From Limnohabitans_A sp048020265 (GTDB lineage: Bacteria; Pseudomonadota; Gammaproteobacteria; Burkholderiales; Burkholderiaceae_C): DNA of 64,000 nt. Both the position numbers and the translations under genes were made by a program. Below are positions 1-8,176 of this stretch, in pieces (position 1 is the first letter of the stretch; each line of letters starts with the position of its first letter). The stretch spans positions 124,001-188,000 of the forward strand of contig NZ_CP171843.1 of assembly GCF_048020265.1 (NCBI RefSeq). The letters run 5' to 3'. A model generated the notes under the pieces. That model was not told the origin of the DNA. It saw only the letters and a list, made by a program, of their open reading frames with translations, and did not search any database.

Positions 1-1
1 G

Positions 2-745
2 GCCATGGCCGAATTGCAACCGGCAGGCTACAGCGGCACGCCCAGTTTCCTGAAAATCATTCTTGAAAAAGCTGCCGAGATGGGCGTGGCCCTGCCCAGC
101 CTGCGCAAGGCGCTGGTCTCGGGCGAGGCCTTTCCGCCCAGCCTGCGCGATTGGATGACGGCGCACGGCGTCGATGCCTACCAGTGTTATGCCACCGCCG
201 ATGTCGGTCTGATCGCTTACGAAACCGCCGCGCGTGAAGGCCTGGTGCTGGACGAAGGCGTGATCGTCGAGATCGTGCGCCCCGGCACCGGCGACCCGGT
301 GCCCGAGGGCGAGGTGGGCGAGCTGGTCATCACCACGCTCAACCCCGACTACCCGCTGATCCGATTTGGCACAGGCGATTTGTCGGCCATCCTGCCCGGC
401 ACCTGCCCCACGGGCAGAACAGGTTTGCGCATCAAGGGCTGGATGGGCCGCGCCGACCAGACCACCAAGATCCGGGGCATGTTTGTGCACCCGGGCCAGG
501 TGGCCGAGATCGTCAAGCGCTTCCCCGAAGTGCGCAAGGCGCGTTTGGTCGTGACCGGCGAGATGGCCAATGACCAGATGGCCTTGCACGTTGAGACCGA
601 TCACCTGAGCGATGAGACCCTCAAGGCCCGTGTGTCAGAAGCTGTGCGCGATGTGACCAAGCTGCGTGGCGAGGTGCACCTGGTCAAGGCCGGCAGCTTG
701 GCCAACGATGGCAAGGTGATCGAGGACGCCCGCAGCTACCAGTGA
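2..745 (+). CDS. AMP-forming acyl-CoA ligase, PaaK-like, C-terminal part
   Basis: The frame is open from the first bases, so the true start lies outside the window and roughly 247 C-terminal residues remain. Counting from the Met at base 5, they hold core motifs of phenylacetate-CoA-ligase-type adenylate-forming enzymes: YSGTPSFL (9-16), CYATADVG (61-68), RFGTGDLSAI (120-129) and the hinge segment GWMGRADQTTKIRG (145-158), then the small C-terminal domain. The family makes an acyl-AMP and then a CoA thioester from a carboxylic acid in the cytoplasm. The substrate cannot be read from this fragment. The next gene, 160 bases on, encodes a solute-binding protein, so joint uptake and activation of an organic acid is only inference. 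Confidence 0.8.
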   Translation, partial: AMAELQPAGYSGTPSFLKIILEKAAEMGVALPSLRKALVSGEAFPPSLRDWMTAHGVDAYQCYATADVGLIAYETAAREGLVLDEGVIVEIVRPGTGDPVPEGEVGELVITTLNPDYPLIRFGTGDLSAILPGTCPTGRTGLRIKGWMGRADQTTKIRGMFVHPGQVAEIVKRFPEVRKARLVVTGEMANDQMALHVETDHLSDETLKARVSEAVRDVTKLRGEVHLVKAGSLANDGKVIEDARSYQ

Positions 746-905
746 GCCCCTGTTTCCTGGATTCATGCGTCTCGTTTGTAACGTGCTAGGCCGTTCAATT
801 CCTTAACGAAATCAAGGTCATACCAGGGTTAGCCGCTAAGTAGTTTCCGCGATTTCGTGACACTCTCGAAGTTTTAAACTGTTTAGTCAATTTTAGGAGT
901 GTGAG

Positions 906-1892
906 ATGAAGCAATGGATCGCTTTGGCCGCCTTGGCAGCCGTGTCTGTGGGGGCGCAAGCCCAGAATTTCCCTGGCTCCAAGCCAGTGTCGATCGTGGT
1001 GCCCTTTACCGCGGGCGGCCCCACCGACCGCGTGGCACGCGACTTGGCTGAAGCCATGCGCAAGCAGATTCCCGGCAGCAACTTCGTGGTCGAAAACGCC
1101 GCGGGCGCTGGCGGCACGATCGGCGCCAGCAAAGTCGCCAAGGCCAACCCCGATGGCCACACGCTGTTGTTGTTCCACATCGGCATGGCCGCCACGCCAG
1201 CGTTGTATCGCAAAATTTCCTACAAGCCACTGGAAGACTTCGAGTTCCTGGGCATGGTCAACGACGTGCCCATGACCCTGATCGGCAAGCCACAGCTGCC
1301 CGCCAACACCTACCGCGACTTTGAAAACTACATCCGCGCCAACGCCGGCAAGCTGAACATCGCCCACGCGGGTCTGGGTTCTGCCTCGCACATCTGTGGC
1401 CTCTTGTGGCAGTCCAACTTGCAGACCAAAGACGCGATGACCACCATCCCGTTTGGCGGCACCGCACCCGCCATGACCGCCCTGATCGGTGGCCAGGTCG
1501 ATGTGATGTGTGACCAGACCACCAATACCACCAGCCAAATCGAAGGCGGTCGTGTCAAGGCTTTCGCGGTCACCACCGCCAAACCGCTGTCTGGTCACCC
1601 TGTGCTCAAGCACTACCCCAGCTTGCAAGAGATGGGCTTGAAGGGCTTCAACCTGACCATCTGGCACGGTTTGTATGCTCCCAAAGGCACACCTGCAGCG
1701 GTCACCAAGACCCTGAACGATGCCCTGAAGAAAGCCCTGAAAGACCCCGAGTTCATCAAAAAGAACGAAGGTTTGGGCGCTTTGGTGGTGAACGACAACC
1801 GCACCGACCCGGCTGAGCACAAGAAGTTTGTGGCGGCTGAGATGATCAAAATCAAAGCAGCCGTGGACGCAGCGGGCAAGTACGCCGACTGA
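906..1892 (+). CDS. TctC/Bug-family periplasmic solute-binding protein
   Basis: 328 residues with a cleavable signal peptide ending GAQAQ near residue 20. The mature start has the family signature: KPVSIVVPFTAGGPTDRVAR, then VVENAAGAGGTIGASKVAKA. These proteins bind carboxylates in the periplasm for tripartite tricarboxylate transporters. In Burkholderiales most are orphans without TctA and TctB, as here. An AGGAG ribosome site lies about eight bases before the ATG. The gene stands alone between the ligase fragment and a strong terminator at 1914. The ligand is unknown. A second, divergent member is at 37228. Confidence 0.9.
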   Translation: MKQWIALAALAAVSVGAQAQNFPGSKPVSIVVPFTAGGPTDRVARDLAEAMRKQIPGSNFVVENAAGAGGTIGASKVAKANPDGHTLLLFHIGMAATPALYRKISYKPLEDFEFLGMVNDVPMTLIGKPQLPANTYRDFENYIRANAGKLNIAHAGLGSASHICGLLWQSNLQTKDAMTTIPFGGTAPAMTALIGGQVDVMCDQTTNTTSQIEGGRVKAFAVTTAKPLSGHPVLKHYPSLQEMGLKGFNLTIWHGLYAPKGTPAAVTKTLNDALKKALKDPEFIKKNEGLGALVVNDNRTDPAEHKKFVAAEMIKIKAAVDAAGKYAD

Positions 1893-1913
1893 GTCAGGTT
1901 TGGCCATTTTGAG

Positions 1914-1937
1914 AAAGCCGCTTTCGAGCGGCTTTTT
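1914..1937 (+). terminator. Rho-independent terminator after the binding-protein gene
   Basis: Nine-base stem AAAGCCGCT / AGCGGCTTT closed by a TTCG tetraloop and followed by more T. It lies between two convergent genes and best fits plus-strand termination. Confidence 0.85.
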
Positions 1938-1952
1938 CTTTGGCGCTGAGCC

Positions 1953-2381
1953 TTATGGCCTGGCGAAGCGCTCGGTGCCCACGATGCCCAGTTTTGTCAT
2001 GCCCAGCCGCTGCGCACTGGCCAGCACGGTGGCAGTGGCTTCATACTTGGCTTGGGCATGCGAGCGGATGTGCAGCTCCGGTTGTGGCTGCAAGGCGGCC
2101 GCTTCGCCAAGTCGAGCCTCCAGTGCTTGCCGGTCGGCGAGCAGCTGGCCATTCCAGCGCAGGCTGGCGTCGGCGTCGATGTCCAGCCGCACCACCGCTG
2201 GTTCCTGCTTTGGCGTGGCAGCGGCCACAGGCATGTCCAGGTTGACCGCGTGCAATTGCGGCGGGATGGTGATGATCAGCATGATGATCAACACCAGCAT
2301 CACGTCGATCAGGGGTGTGGTGTTGATGTCCATCATCACTTCGGGTTCTTCGCTGCTGCCGGTGTCCAGGTTCATGGCCAT
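1953..2381 (-). CDS. exbD: ExbD/TolR-family protein, second copy
   Basis: 142 residues. A short cytoplasmic start is followed by one membrane segment with the family motif INTTPLIDVMLV, where Asp26 matches the proton-conducting Asp of ExbD. A periplasmic domain makes up the rest. The ATG at 2381 is chosen over upstream in-frame codons because GAGGA lies seven bases before it. The gene starts 19 bases after the first exbD stop and shares its opening MAMNL. ExbB-ExbD complexes use the proton gradient to energise TonB. Two different ExbD subunits may form mixed complexes or serve different substrates (inference). Confidence 0.9.
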   Translation of the reverse strand: MAMNLDTGSSEEPEVMMDINTTPLIDVMLVLIIMLIITIPPQLHAVNLDMPVAAATPKQEPAVVRLDIDADASLRWNGQLLADRQALEARLGEAAALQPQPELHIRSHAQAKYEATATVLASAQRLGMTKLGIVGTERFARP

Positions 2382-2400
2382 GGTGGTGTCCTCGGTTGTG

Positions 2401-2829
2401 TCAGCGGGCCGGGTCGGTGATGAAGCCGACTTGGGTGATGCCTGCGCGTTGCACTGCGTACATGACACGCCCCACCGATTCGAAAGCGCTTTGCGCGTCG
2501 CCCCGGATCTGCACATCGGGCTGCGGCTTCATGGCGGCAAATTTTTGCAGCCGCTCGACCAGCTCGGTTGGTGTTTTGACCGGTGTGTCGTACAAGAAAA
2601 TTTGGCCTGCTTGGTTGACTGAAATCACCACGGTGTCGGGCTTGGCCTCGCGGACCACGTTTTGCTCTTTGGGCAAGTCCACTTTGACTGAGGTGGTAAC
2701 CACCGGGATGGTGATCAGGAAAATGATCAGCAGCACCAGCATCACGTCCACCAGCGGGGTGGTGTTGATGGTGCCGATGACCTCGTCATCGTCTTGTGTG
2801 CCCAGTGTGGTGCCAAGGTTCATGGCCAT
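2401..2829 (-). CDS. exbD: ExbD biopolymer transport protein, first copy
   Basis: 142 residues with the ExbD signature INTTPLVDVMLVLLIIFLIT, Asp28 in the membrane segment, and a C-terminal periplasmic domain. The start overlaps the exbB stop by one base (TAATG), which suggests translational coupling. It is the closer match to classical ExbD of the two copies. With ExbB it forms the inner-membrane motor that drives TonB-dependent outer-membrane uptake of iron complexes, vitamin B12 or other large substrates. Confidence 0.92.
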   Translation of the reverse strand: MAMNLGTTLGTQDDDEVIGTINTTPLVDVMLVLLIIFLITIPVVTTSVKVDLPKEQNVVREAKPDTVVISVNQAGQIFLYDTPVKTPTELVERLQKFAAMKPQPDVQIRGDAQSAFESVGRVMYAVQRAGITQVGFITDPAR

Positions 2830-3650
2830 TACTTTTTGGCCGAGGCCAGCAGCACCGCGTGCAAGTCGGCACCGAAGGCATTGACTTCTTCCATCACGGC
2901 TTTGTTGCGTCGCACCAGCCAGTTGTAGCCCAGCACCGCCGGCACGGCCACGGCCAGGCCAATCGCGGTCATGATCAACGCTTCGCCCACAGGACCGGCT
3001 ACTTTGTCAATGCTGGCCTGCCCCGACATGCCGATCTTGACCAGGGCATGGTAGATGCCCCAGACGGTGCCGAACAAGCCGACGAAGGGCGCGGTAGAGC
3101 CCACCGTGGCCAGCACCGCCAAGCCGTCTTGCTGGCGGCTTTGCACCGTGCCCATGGCCCGTTGGATGCTCATGGTCACCCAGGTGTTGAAGTCCACATT
3201 GCCCAACAGACCCTCGTGTTTGGAGGCGCCTTCCAGACCTTTTTCGGCAATGAACCGAAAGGGGCTGTCCGGCTCCAGCGCATCGGCCGCTTGGCGCACA
3301 GAGCCGGCGGTCCAGAAGTTGGCCTGCGCTGTTTTGGCGAATTGGCGCAGTTTCGATTGCGCGGTGAATTTGGTGAAGATCACGTACCAGCTGCCCATGC
3401 TCATGAGCACCAAAATCAGCAAGGTGCCCTTGGCCACGGCGTCACCCTGGGCCCACAAGGCGCCCAGGCCGTAGGGGTTGGCTTCGGCGGTATCGGCAGG
3501 GGCCAAATGGGCCGCTGTGGGGATGGCTGGGCTGTTGGCGGTGACGGGCGTGGCAGCCGCTGTCTCGGGGGCCGCCACACTTTGGCCCGCCATGAAAAGG
3601 CTGGCGCATAAAGCGGCACCCAGCAGGCTGTGTTTCAAAGCGTTGAACAT
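2829..3650 (-). CDS. exbB: ExbB/TolQ-type proton channel subunit
   Basis: 273 residues. The ATG at 3650 is chosen because AAGGAA lies nine bases upstream and because it gives a clean signal peptide ending QSVAA. An earlier ATG at 3677 has no ribosome site. After an Ala/Pro/Thr-rich periplasmic stretch come three membrane segments, at about 90-110, 195-220 and 235-255, with family motifs TVGSTAPFVGLFGTVWGI and GEALIMTAIGLAVAVPAV. N-terminal signal peptides occur in a known subgroup of ExbB. The gene lies between tonB and two exbD genes and completes a TonB system. Confidence 0.93.
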   Translation of the reverse strand: MFNALKHSLLGAALCASLFMAGQSVAAPETAAATPVTANSPAIPTAAHLAPADTAEANPYGLGALWAQGDAVAKGTLLILVLMSMGSWYVIFTKFTAQSKLRQFAKTAQANFWTAGSVRQAADALEPDSPFRFIAEKGLEGASKHEGLLGNVDFNTWVTMSIQRAMGTVQSRQQDGLAVLATVGSTAPFVGLFGTVWGIYHALVKIGMSGQASIDKVAGPVGEALIMTAIGLAVAVPAVLGYNWLVRRNKAVMEEVNAFGADLHAVLLASAKK

Positions 3651-3715
3651 GGTGAGGTTTCCTTGGGACTTGGTCATATCGGTGTAGTAGCAGCGTCTGC
3701 ATGGGGCGTGCGGTC

Positions 3716-4387
3716 TTATTCCAGGCGCCAAACGTATTGGATGGTGGTCCAGGCTTGCTCGGGTTTGCCATCGACGGTGGCGGGTCTGAACTGACACTTC
3801 GCCAAACCCGCTCGTGCCGCCTCGTCCAGGCGTTTGTAGCCAGAGCTTTTTTCAATTTCGGACTGGATCACTTTGCCATCGGGGCCCACCAAGAAACGCA
3901 GGCCCACGGTGCCTTCTTCTTCCATTCGCCTCGAGGCACTGGGGTAATCGGGTTTGTCACACTGGGTGATGTTGACGCCTGCTGTGGTGCGCACAGGTGC
4001 TTTCGCTGGCGTTGCGACAGCTGCAGTGGCAGCAGCAGCCGTCGTGGTTGTGGTGGTGGGGGCGGCGGCGCTGACGGCTGCAATGGCCTGGGGTGGCGTC
4101 ACCGCGACCGGTGTGACCGCTGGCGGCACGAAAGCAGGGGGCGGAGTTTTTGGTGGAGGTGCGGGTGCCGGCGGCGGGGGGACGGGCGGGGATGGGGGCT
4201 GGGGCGGCACTTCGGGCCGTTTTTCTTCCAGCAAGAGCGCCTGCACCACGGTGGGCATTTTTTGAATGACGGTGCGCGTCAAGCCCGCCTGGACGGCCCA
4301 AAACAACAAGGCATGCAGAACCACCACCCCAGCCAGACCGAGCAGCTTGCGCTTGGGCGGTGCATGAAGGTAAGTGGACGCGTTCAT
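3716..4387 (-). CDS. tonB: TonB energy transducer
   Basis: 223 residues. A cytoplasmic start is followed by one membrane segment at about 15-36, a long Pro/Ala/Thr-rich spacer at about 55-140 with PPPPAPAPPPKTPPP, and the TonB C-terminal domain at about 145-223 with EGTVGLRFLVGPDGKV and a final QYVWRLE. TonB spans the periplasm and passes energy from ExbBD to outer-membrane receptors. A 65-base gap separates it from exbB. No receptor gene is adjacent, and I could not see a convincing Fur box upstream, so the transported substrate is open. Confidence 0.93.
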   Translation of the reverse strand: MNASTYLHAPPKRKLLGLAGVVVLHALLFWAVQAGLTRTVIQKMPTVVQALLLEEKRPEVPPQPPSPPVPPPPAPAPPPKTPPPAFVPPAVTPVAVTPPQAIAAVSAAAPTTTTTTAAAATAAVATPAKAPVRTTAGVNITQCDKPDYPSASRRMEEEGTVGLRFLVGPDGKVIQSEIEKSSGYKRLDEAARAGLAKCQFRPATVDGKPEQAWTTIQYVWRLE

Positions 4388-4482
4388 CTGGTCAAAGGCC
4401 CTGAGAGTGAAGGTCTGTATTTTGCGTGAGAAAACAGTGGCCTTTGGACGGCGCAGGCCAATTCACCAGCGTGGGCAGGGGG

Positions 4483-4929
4483 TCAGGGCTGGCGGGTCAA
4501 CACGAAGGGGCGGGTGTCCTGACCTGCTGTCGTTCTTTGGCCCTGAATTTGACGCCCACAAGCCGCCTGGGGCAGGTTGCCCAGCCAGGTGGCGGCGATG
4601 CGTTGGCCGTCGTGTGTCTCTTCCAGGGTGAACTCGCCGTCGTCCAGGTCGGCCACTACTCGGCGAGGTTTCGACGCCGTTGCGGTGACCCATTCGCCGC
4701 GCAAACTCCCCGTGTGTTCAGGGTGGGGGCCCAAGGTCAAAGTCCCCAGGGGTTCACCTGTGATCTGTACGGTCCAGGTGCCGTGCAGCATGTCAGGGCT
4801 CATGTCCTGGGCACTGGGGCAACCCGTGCGTGTGGGCAGCCCCTGGCAGGCACTCAGGGCCAGGGCCAGCAGGCCGCACAGCCAAGCGGCTGGGGCGCGT
4901 CGGTTCAAAAAGGCGTGTGTTCGGTTCAT
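4483..4929 (-). CDS. Small putative lipoprotein, translationally coupled to rep
   Basis: 148 residues. A signal sequence ends in the lipobox LSAC (Cys28), so the product is probably lipid-anchored. The mature part contains HGTWTVQITGEPLGTLTLGP and a later YEFTLEE-like strand pattern, which looks like a small beta-sheet domain. Its ATG overlaps the TGA of the helicase gene (ATGA), so the two are probably co-translated. I do not recognise the family, and no function should be assigned. Confidence 0.75.
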   Translation of the reverse strand: MNRTHAFLNRRAPAAWLCGLLALALSACQGLPTRTGCPSAQDMSPDMLHGTWTVQITGEPLGTLTLGPHPEHTGSLRGEWVTATASKPRRVVADLDDGEFTLEETHDGQRIAATWLGNLPQAACGRQIQGQRTTAGQDTRPFVLTRQP

Positions 4930-7010
4930 GTTTTGGCTTGCGCTGCCGCCGCTGCAGAGACTGCTGCGCGTTGGGCAAATTCGGCCCGCAGCGCCTTGAG
5001 TTTTTCGCGTGGGTCTTCTTGGGTGGTCTTTTCATCCAGCCGCATTTCGGCAATGAAGCGGCTGGGCAGGGCGGCCACGGTTTCGCGGCCTTTTTTGCGG
5101 CGTTTGGTCCAGCTGACAGCCAGGCTGCGCTGGGCGCGGGTGATGCCCACGTACATCAGGCGGCGCTCTTCCTGCAGGCGCAGCAAGATGCCCTCCTGGC
5201 TCGCCCCCTCCGTGGTGTCGTCGTCGCCCAGTTTGAAAGGCAGCAGGCCCTCGTTCACACCCACCAGCACCACATGCGGCCATTCCAGGCCCTTGGAGGC
5301 GTGCAGGGTCGACAGGGTCACCACGTTCTGGTCTTTCTCGCGCTCGCTCAGGGTGGAGATCAGCGAGATGGTCTGCGCCACCTCCAGCAGGTTTTTGGTT
5401 TCGGTGGTTTCAGTTCCGGTGGCGTCTTCGATCTCGCCACCGCAGCGCCCGGCCATCCAGTCACAAAACTCCAGCACATTGGTCCAGCGGGCCGAGGCCA
5501 CTTTTTCGTTGTCCTCGCCGTCGTACAGGTGCGATTCGTAGCCAATCTCTTGGAGCCACTCCAGCAGAAACGCCAGCGCCGCCTCTTTGCCCAGGGTTTG
5601 GCGCGCACGGTGTTCCAGGTCGTTGATGTAGCGGCCAAACTCGTGCAAGCCGGCCACGGCGCGGGCGTTCACGGCGCTGGGCAGGCTGCCCGCAAACAGC
5701 GCCTCGAACAGGCTCAGTTTGTACTGCGTGGCAAAGGTGCCCAGCTGGCCCAGCGTCTGGTGGCCGATGCCGCGCTTGGGGCTGGTGATGGCGCGCAAAA
5801 ACGCCGGGTCGTCGTCGTTGTTGATCCACAGGCGAAACCAGGCGCACAGGTCCTTGATCTCGGCCTTGTCAAAAAAGCTCTGCCCGCCCGACACCTTGTA
5901 CGGAATGTTGGCGCGGCGCAGCGCTTGCTCAAACGGCCGGGCCATGTGGTTGGCCCGGTACAGGATGGCAAAGTCCTTGAATTCGCGGTGTTTGGAGGGG
6001 TTGATCTGCCCGCCGCGAATCGACTGGATGCGGGCAATGGCGCGGTCGGCTTCGTGCTCTTCGTTCACGGCATCGATCACGCGCACCGGCTCGCCCTCAC
6101 CCAGCTCCGAAAACAGCGTTTTGGGGAACAGCTTGGGGTTGGGCTGGATCACGTTGTTGGCCGCCCGCAAGATGGCGCTGGTGGAGCGGTAGTTCTGCTC
6201 CAGCTTGATGACCTTCAAATTCGGAAAGTCCACGGGCAGCCGCTTCAAGTTGTCGAGCGTCGCGCCGCGCCAGCCGTAGATCGACTGGTCGTCGTCGCCC
6301 ACCGCCGTGAAGCGGGCCCGCTCGCCCACCAGGTGTTTCAGCACCTCGTATTGCGTGGCGTTGGTGTCCTGGTATTCGTCCACCAGCACATGGCCCATCT
6401 TGGCCTGCCAGCGCTCGCGCACCTCGGGGTAGTCGGCCAGCAGTTTCAGGGGCATGCCGATCAGATCGTCAAAGTCCACGCTTTGGTAAGCGGTCAGCCG
6501 CTCTTCGTACAGCGCCATGATGCGGGCAATCACCCGGGCGTTGTCGTCAGGCGCTTGGGCTGCGGCCTGCTCGGCGTTCAGGCCCATGTTTTTCCACAGG
6601 CTGATGGTCCACTGCCACTGGCGTGCGGTGGCGGCGTCGGTGGTGCCGCCGCAGTCTTTCAGGATGCTGGTCACATCGTCCGCGTCCATGATGCTGAACT
6701 GCGGCTTCAGGCCCAGCACATGGCCGTCCTCGCGCATGATTCGCACGCCCAAAGCGTGGAAGGTGCACACCGTCACGTCCTTGGCTGCCTTGCCAATCAG
6801 GTCCTTGGCCCGCTCGCGCATTTCGGCGGCGGCCTTGTTGGTGAAGGTGATGGCGGCGATGCGTTTGGGCTCCAGCCCGGCTTCGATCAGGCGGCCGATC
6901 TTGTGCGTGATCACCCGCGTCTTGCCCGAACCCGCCCCGGCCAGCACCAGGCACGGGCCGGAGACATAGTTCACGGCTTCGAGTTGGGCGTTGTTGAGTC
7001 CGGCTGACAT
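4926..7010 (-). CDS. rep: Rep-type ATP-dependent DNA helicase (UvrD superfamily 1)
   Basis: 694 residues from the ATG at 7010, close to the usual Rep length. Motifs in order: Walker A AGAGSGKT (24-31), motif Ia TFTNKAAAEMRERA, motif II LVDEYQDTN, motif III VGDDDQSIYGWRGA, motif IV VIKLEQNYRS, motif V TLHASKGLEW and motif VI YVGITRAQ. Rep unwinds DNA 3'-5' and clears proteins ahead of the replication fork. The segment RARFTAVGDDDQSIYGWRGA and its context resemble Rep more than UvrD. The start is not settled: no upstream ATG has a ribosome site, and the frame extends to 7112. The gene overlaps the lipoprotein gene by four bases. Confidence 0.92.
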   Translation of the reverse strand: MSAGLNNAQLEAVNYVSGPCLVLAGAGSGKTRVITHKIGRLIEAGLEPKRIAAITFTNKAAAEMRERAKDLIGKAAKDVTVCTFHALGVRIMREDGHVLGLKPQFSIMDADDVTSILKDCGGTTDAATARQWQWTISLWKNMGLNAEQAAAQAPDDNARVIARIMALYEERLTAYQSVDFDDLIGMPLKLLADYPEVRERWQAKMGHVLVDEYQDTNATQYEVLKHLVGERARFTAVGDDDQSIYGWRGATLDNLKRLPVDFPNLKVIKLEQNYRSTSAILRAANNVIQPNPKLFPKTLFSELGEGEPVRVIDAVNEEHEADRAIARIQSIRGGQINPSKHREFKDFAILYRANHMARPFEQALRRANIPYKVSGGQSFFDKAEIKDLCAWFRLWINNDDDPAFLRAITSPKRGIGHQTLGQLGTFATQYKLSLFEALFAGSLPSAVNARAVAGLHEFGRYINDLEHRARQTLGKEAALAFLLEWLQEIGYESHLYDGEDNEKVASARWTNVLEFCDWMAGRCGGEIEDATGTETTETKNLLEVAQTISLISTLSEREKDQNVVTLSTLHASKGLEWPHVVLVGVNEGLLPFKLGDDDTTEGASQEGILLRLQEERRLMYVGITRAQRSLAVSWTKRRKKGRETVAALPSRFIAEMRLDEKTTQEDPREKLKALRAEFAQRAAVSAAAAAQAKT

Positions 7011-7193
7011 GGGGAATGGGGCGATCGGGGCAAAGCGGGCCATCATAGCGGGCTTGGGTCGCCGTACGGCTTGCGGGATCGCCTGCCACTTTGGCGGTGG
7101 CGTGTGGTTCACGCTGCTTTGGGCGGGACTTGCTTGTCCGCACTGCGACTGTGCAGGTCGAAGGTTCTACTGGTTTACCCCGACAATCAGCCC

Positions 7194-8162
7194 ATGCTTG
7201 AAATTCTGCGTGTCACTTTTCCTTTCTTTGCCTTGGTCTTGTGCGGTTATGGTGCTGCCCGGTTGAAGTTTTTGCCTCTGGAGGCCATTCCTGGTCTGAA
7301 TGGTTTTGTGCTGTTTTTCGCCCTGCCTTGCATGTTGTTCCGCTTTGGAGCTGACACGCCGATTGCCCAGTTGCTCGATGCGGGGGTGTTTTTCACGTAT
7401 TTGTTTTGTGCCTTGCTGATCGTGGCATTCAGCATTGCCATCAGCCTGAATGAGCGTATCCGCTGGAACGACGCGTCCTTGGGGGCGCTGGTGGCGGCCT
7501 TTCCCAATACTGGCTTCATGGGCGTGCCCTTGCTGGTGGCGTTGCTGGGTGCGCAGGCAGTGGGGCCGGCCATCGTGACCATCGTGGTGGACCTGGTGAT
7601 CACCTCTTCTCTGTGCGTGGCTTTGTCGCGCATGGATGCCGCTGGTGAGCACGGTGCGGCGGTGGCCGCCCGCAAGGCTCTGGCGGGGGTGCTGCGCAAC
7701 CCCATGCCTTGGGCCATCAGCCTGGGCGCGGCATTTTCGTTTTGGGATTTGGCGCTCATCGGGCCGGTCGGCAAAACCGTGAGCTTGCTGGCCGATGCGG
7801 CTTCGCCTGTGGCGCTGTTCACCATTGGCGCGGTGCTGGCCCGCTCGCAAATGCTGGCGCACGAGCGTCCTCATGGCGCTTTGCGCATGGTCGATTACCT
7901 GCCGATTTCACTCATCAAATTGGTGTTACATCCGGTGTTGGTTTTGCTGGTGGGCTTGACGGCCATCCAGTGGGGCGTGCCGATCGAGCCTTTCGCCCTG
8001 CAGGTGATGGTGCTGGTCGCTGCCCTGCCCAGCGCCAGCAATGTGTCGCTGCTGGCTGAGCGCTTGGGCGCGGACAACGGCCGCATTGCCCGTATCATTT
8101 TGGTGACCACGGCGGTGGCGTTCTTGACGTTTTCAGGCGCGGTGGCGTTGTTCAAAAACTGA
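7194..8162 (+). CDS. AEC-family (auxin efflux carrier-like) transporter
   Basis: 322 residues, nearly all hydrophobic, with about ten membrane segments in two halves, as in the AEC family. The start at 7194 gives MLEILRVTFPFFALVLCGYG, the usual first helix. The segment FPNTGFMGVPLLVALLG matches the conserved N-x-x-F-x-G-x-P core. Bacterial relatives export small carboxylates such as malonate or malate, or amino acids; the substrate here is unknown. The gene is convergent with priA, 14 bases away, and no ribosome site is evident. Confidence 0.88.
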   Translation: MLEILRVTFPFFALVLCGYGAARLKFLPLEAIPGLNGFVLFFALPCMLFRFGADTPIAQLLDAGVFFTYLFCALLIVAFSIAISLNERIRWNDASLGALVAAFPNTGFMGVPLLVALLGAQAVGPAIVTIVVDLVITSSLCVALSRMDAAGEHGAAVAARKALAGVLRNPMPWAISLGAAFSFWDLALIGPVGKTVSLLADAASPVALFTIGAVLARSQMLAHERPHGALRMVDYLPISLIKLVLHPVLVLLVGLTAIQWGVPIEPFALQVMVLVAALPSASNVSLLAERLGADNGRIARIILVTTAVAFLTFSGAVALFKN

Positions 8163-8176
8163 GTCGCCAGGGGCGA

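Noticed and set aside
3651..3797. Longer exbB start at 3797 or 3677
   Set aside because: The extension overlaps tonB and has no ribosome site. AAGGAA and a signal peptide support 3650.
4388..4482. Fur box upstream of tonB
   Set aside because: No stretch resembles the GATAATGATAATCATTATC consensus well enough to report.
4830..7007. Long plus-strand frame of about 725 codons opposite rep
   Set aside because: It is the antisense shadow of the helicase gene, with His/Gln/Val-rich composition and no domain. The minus-strand frame has all helicase motifs.
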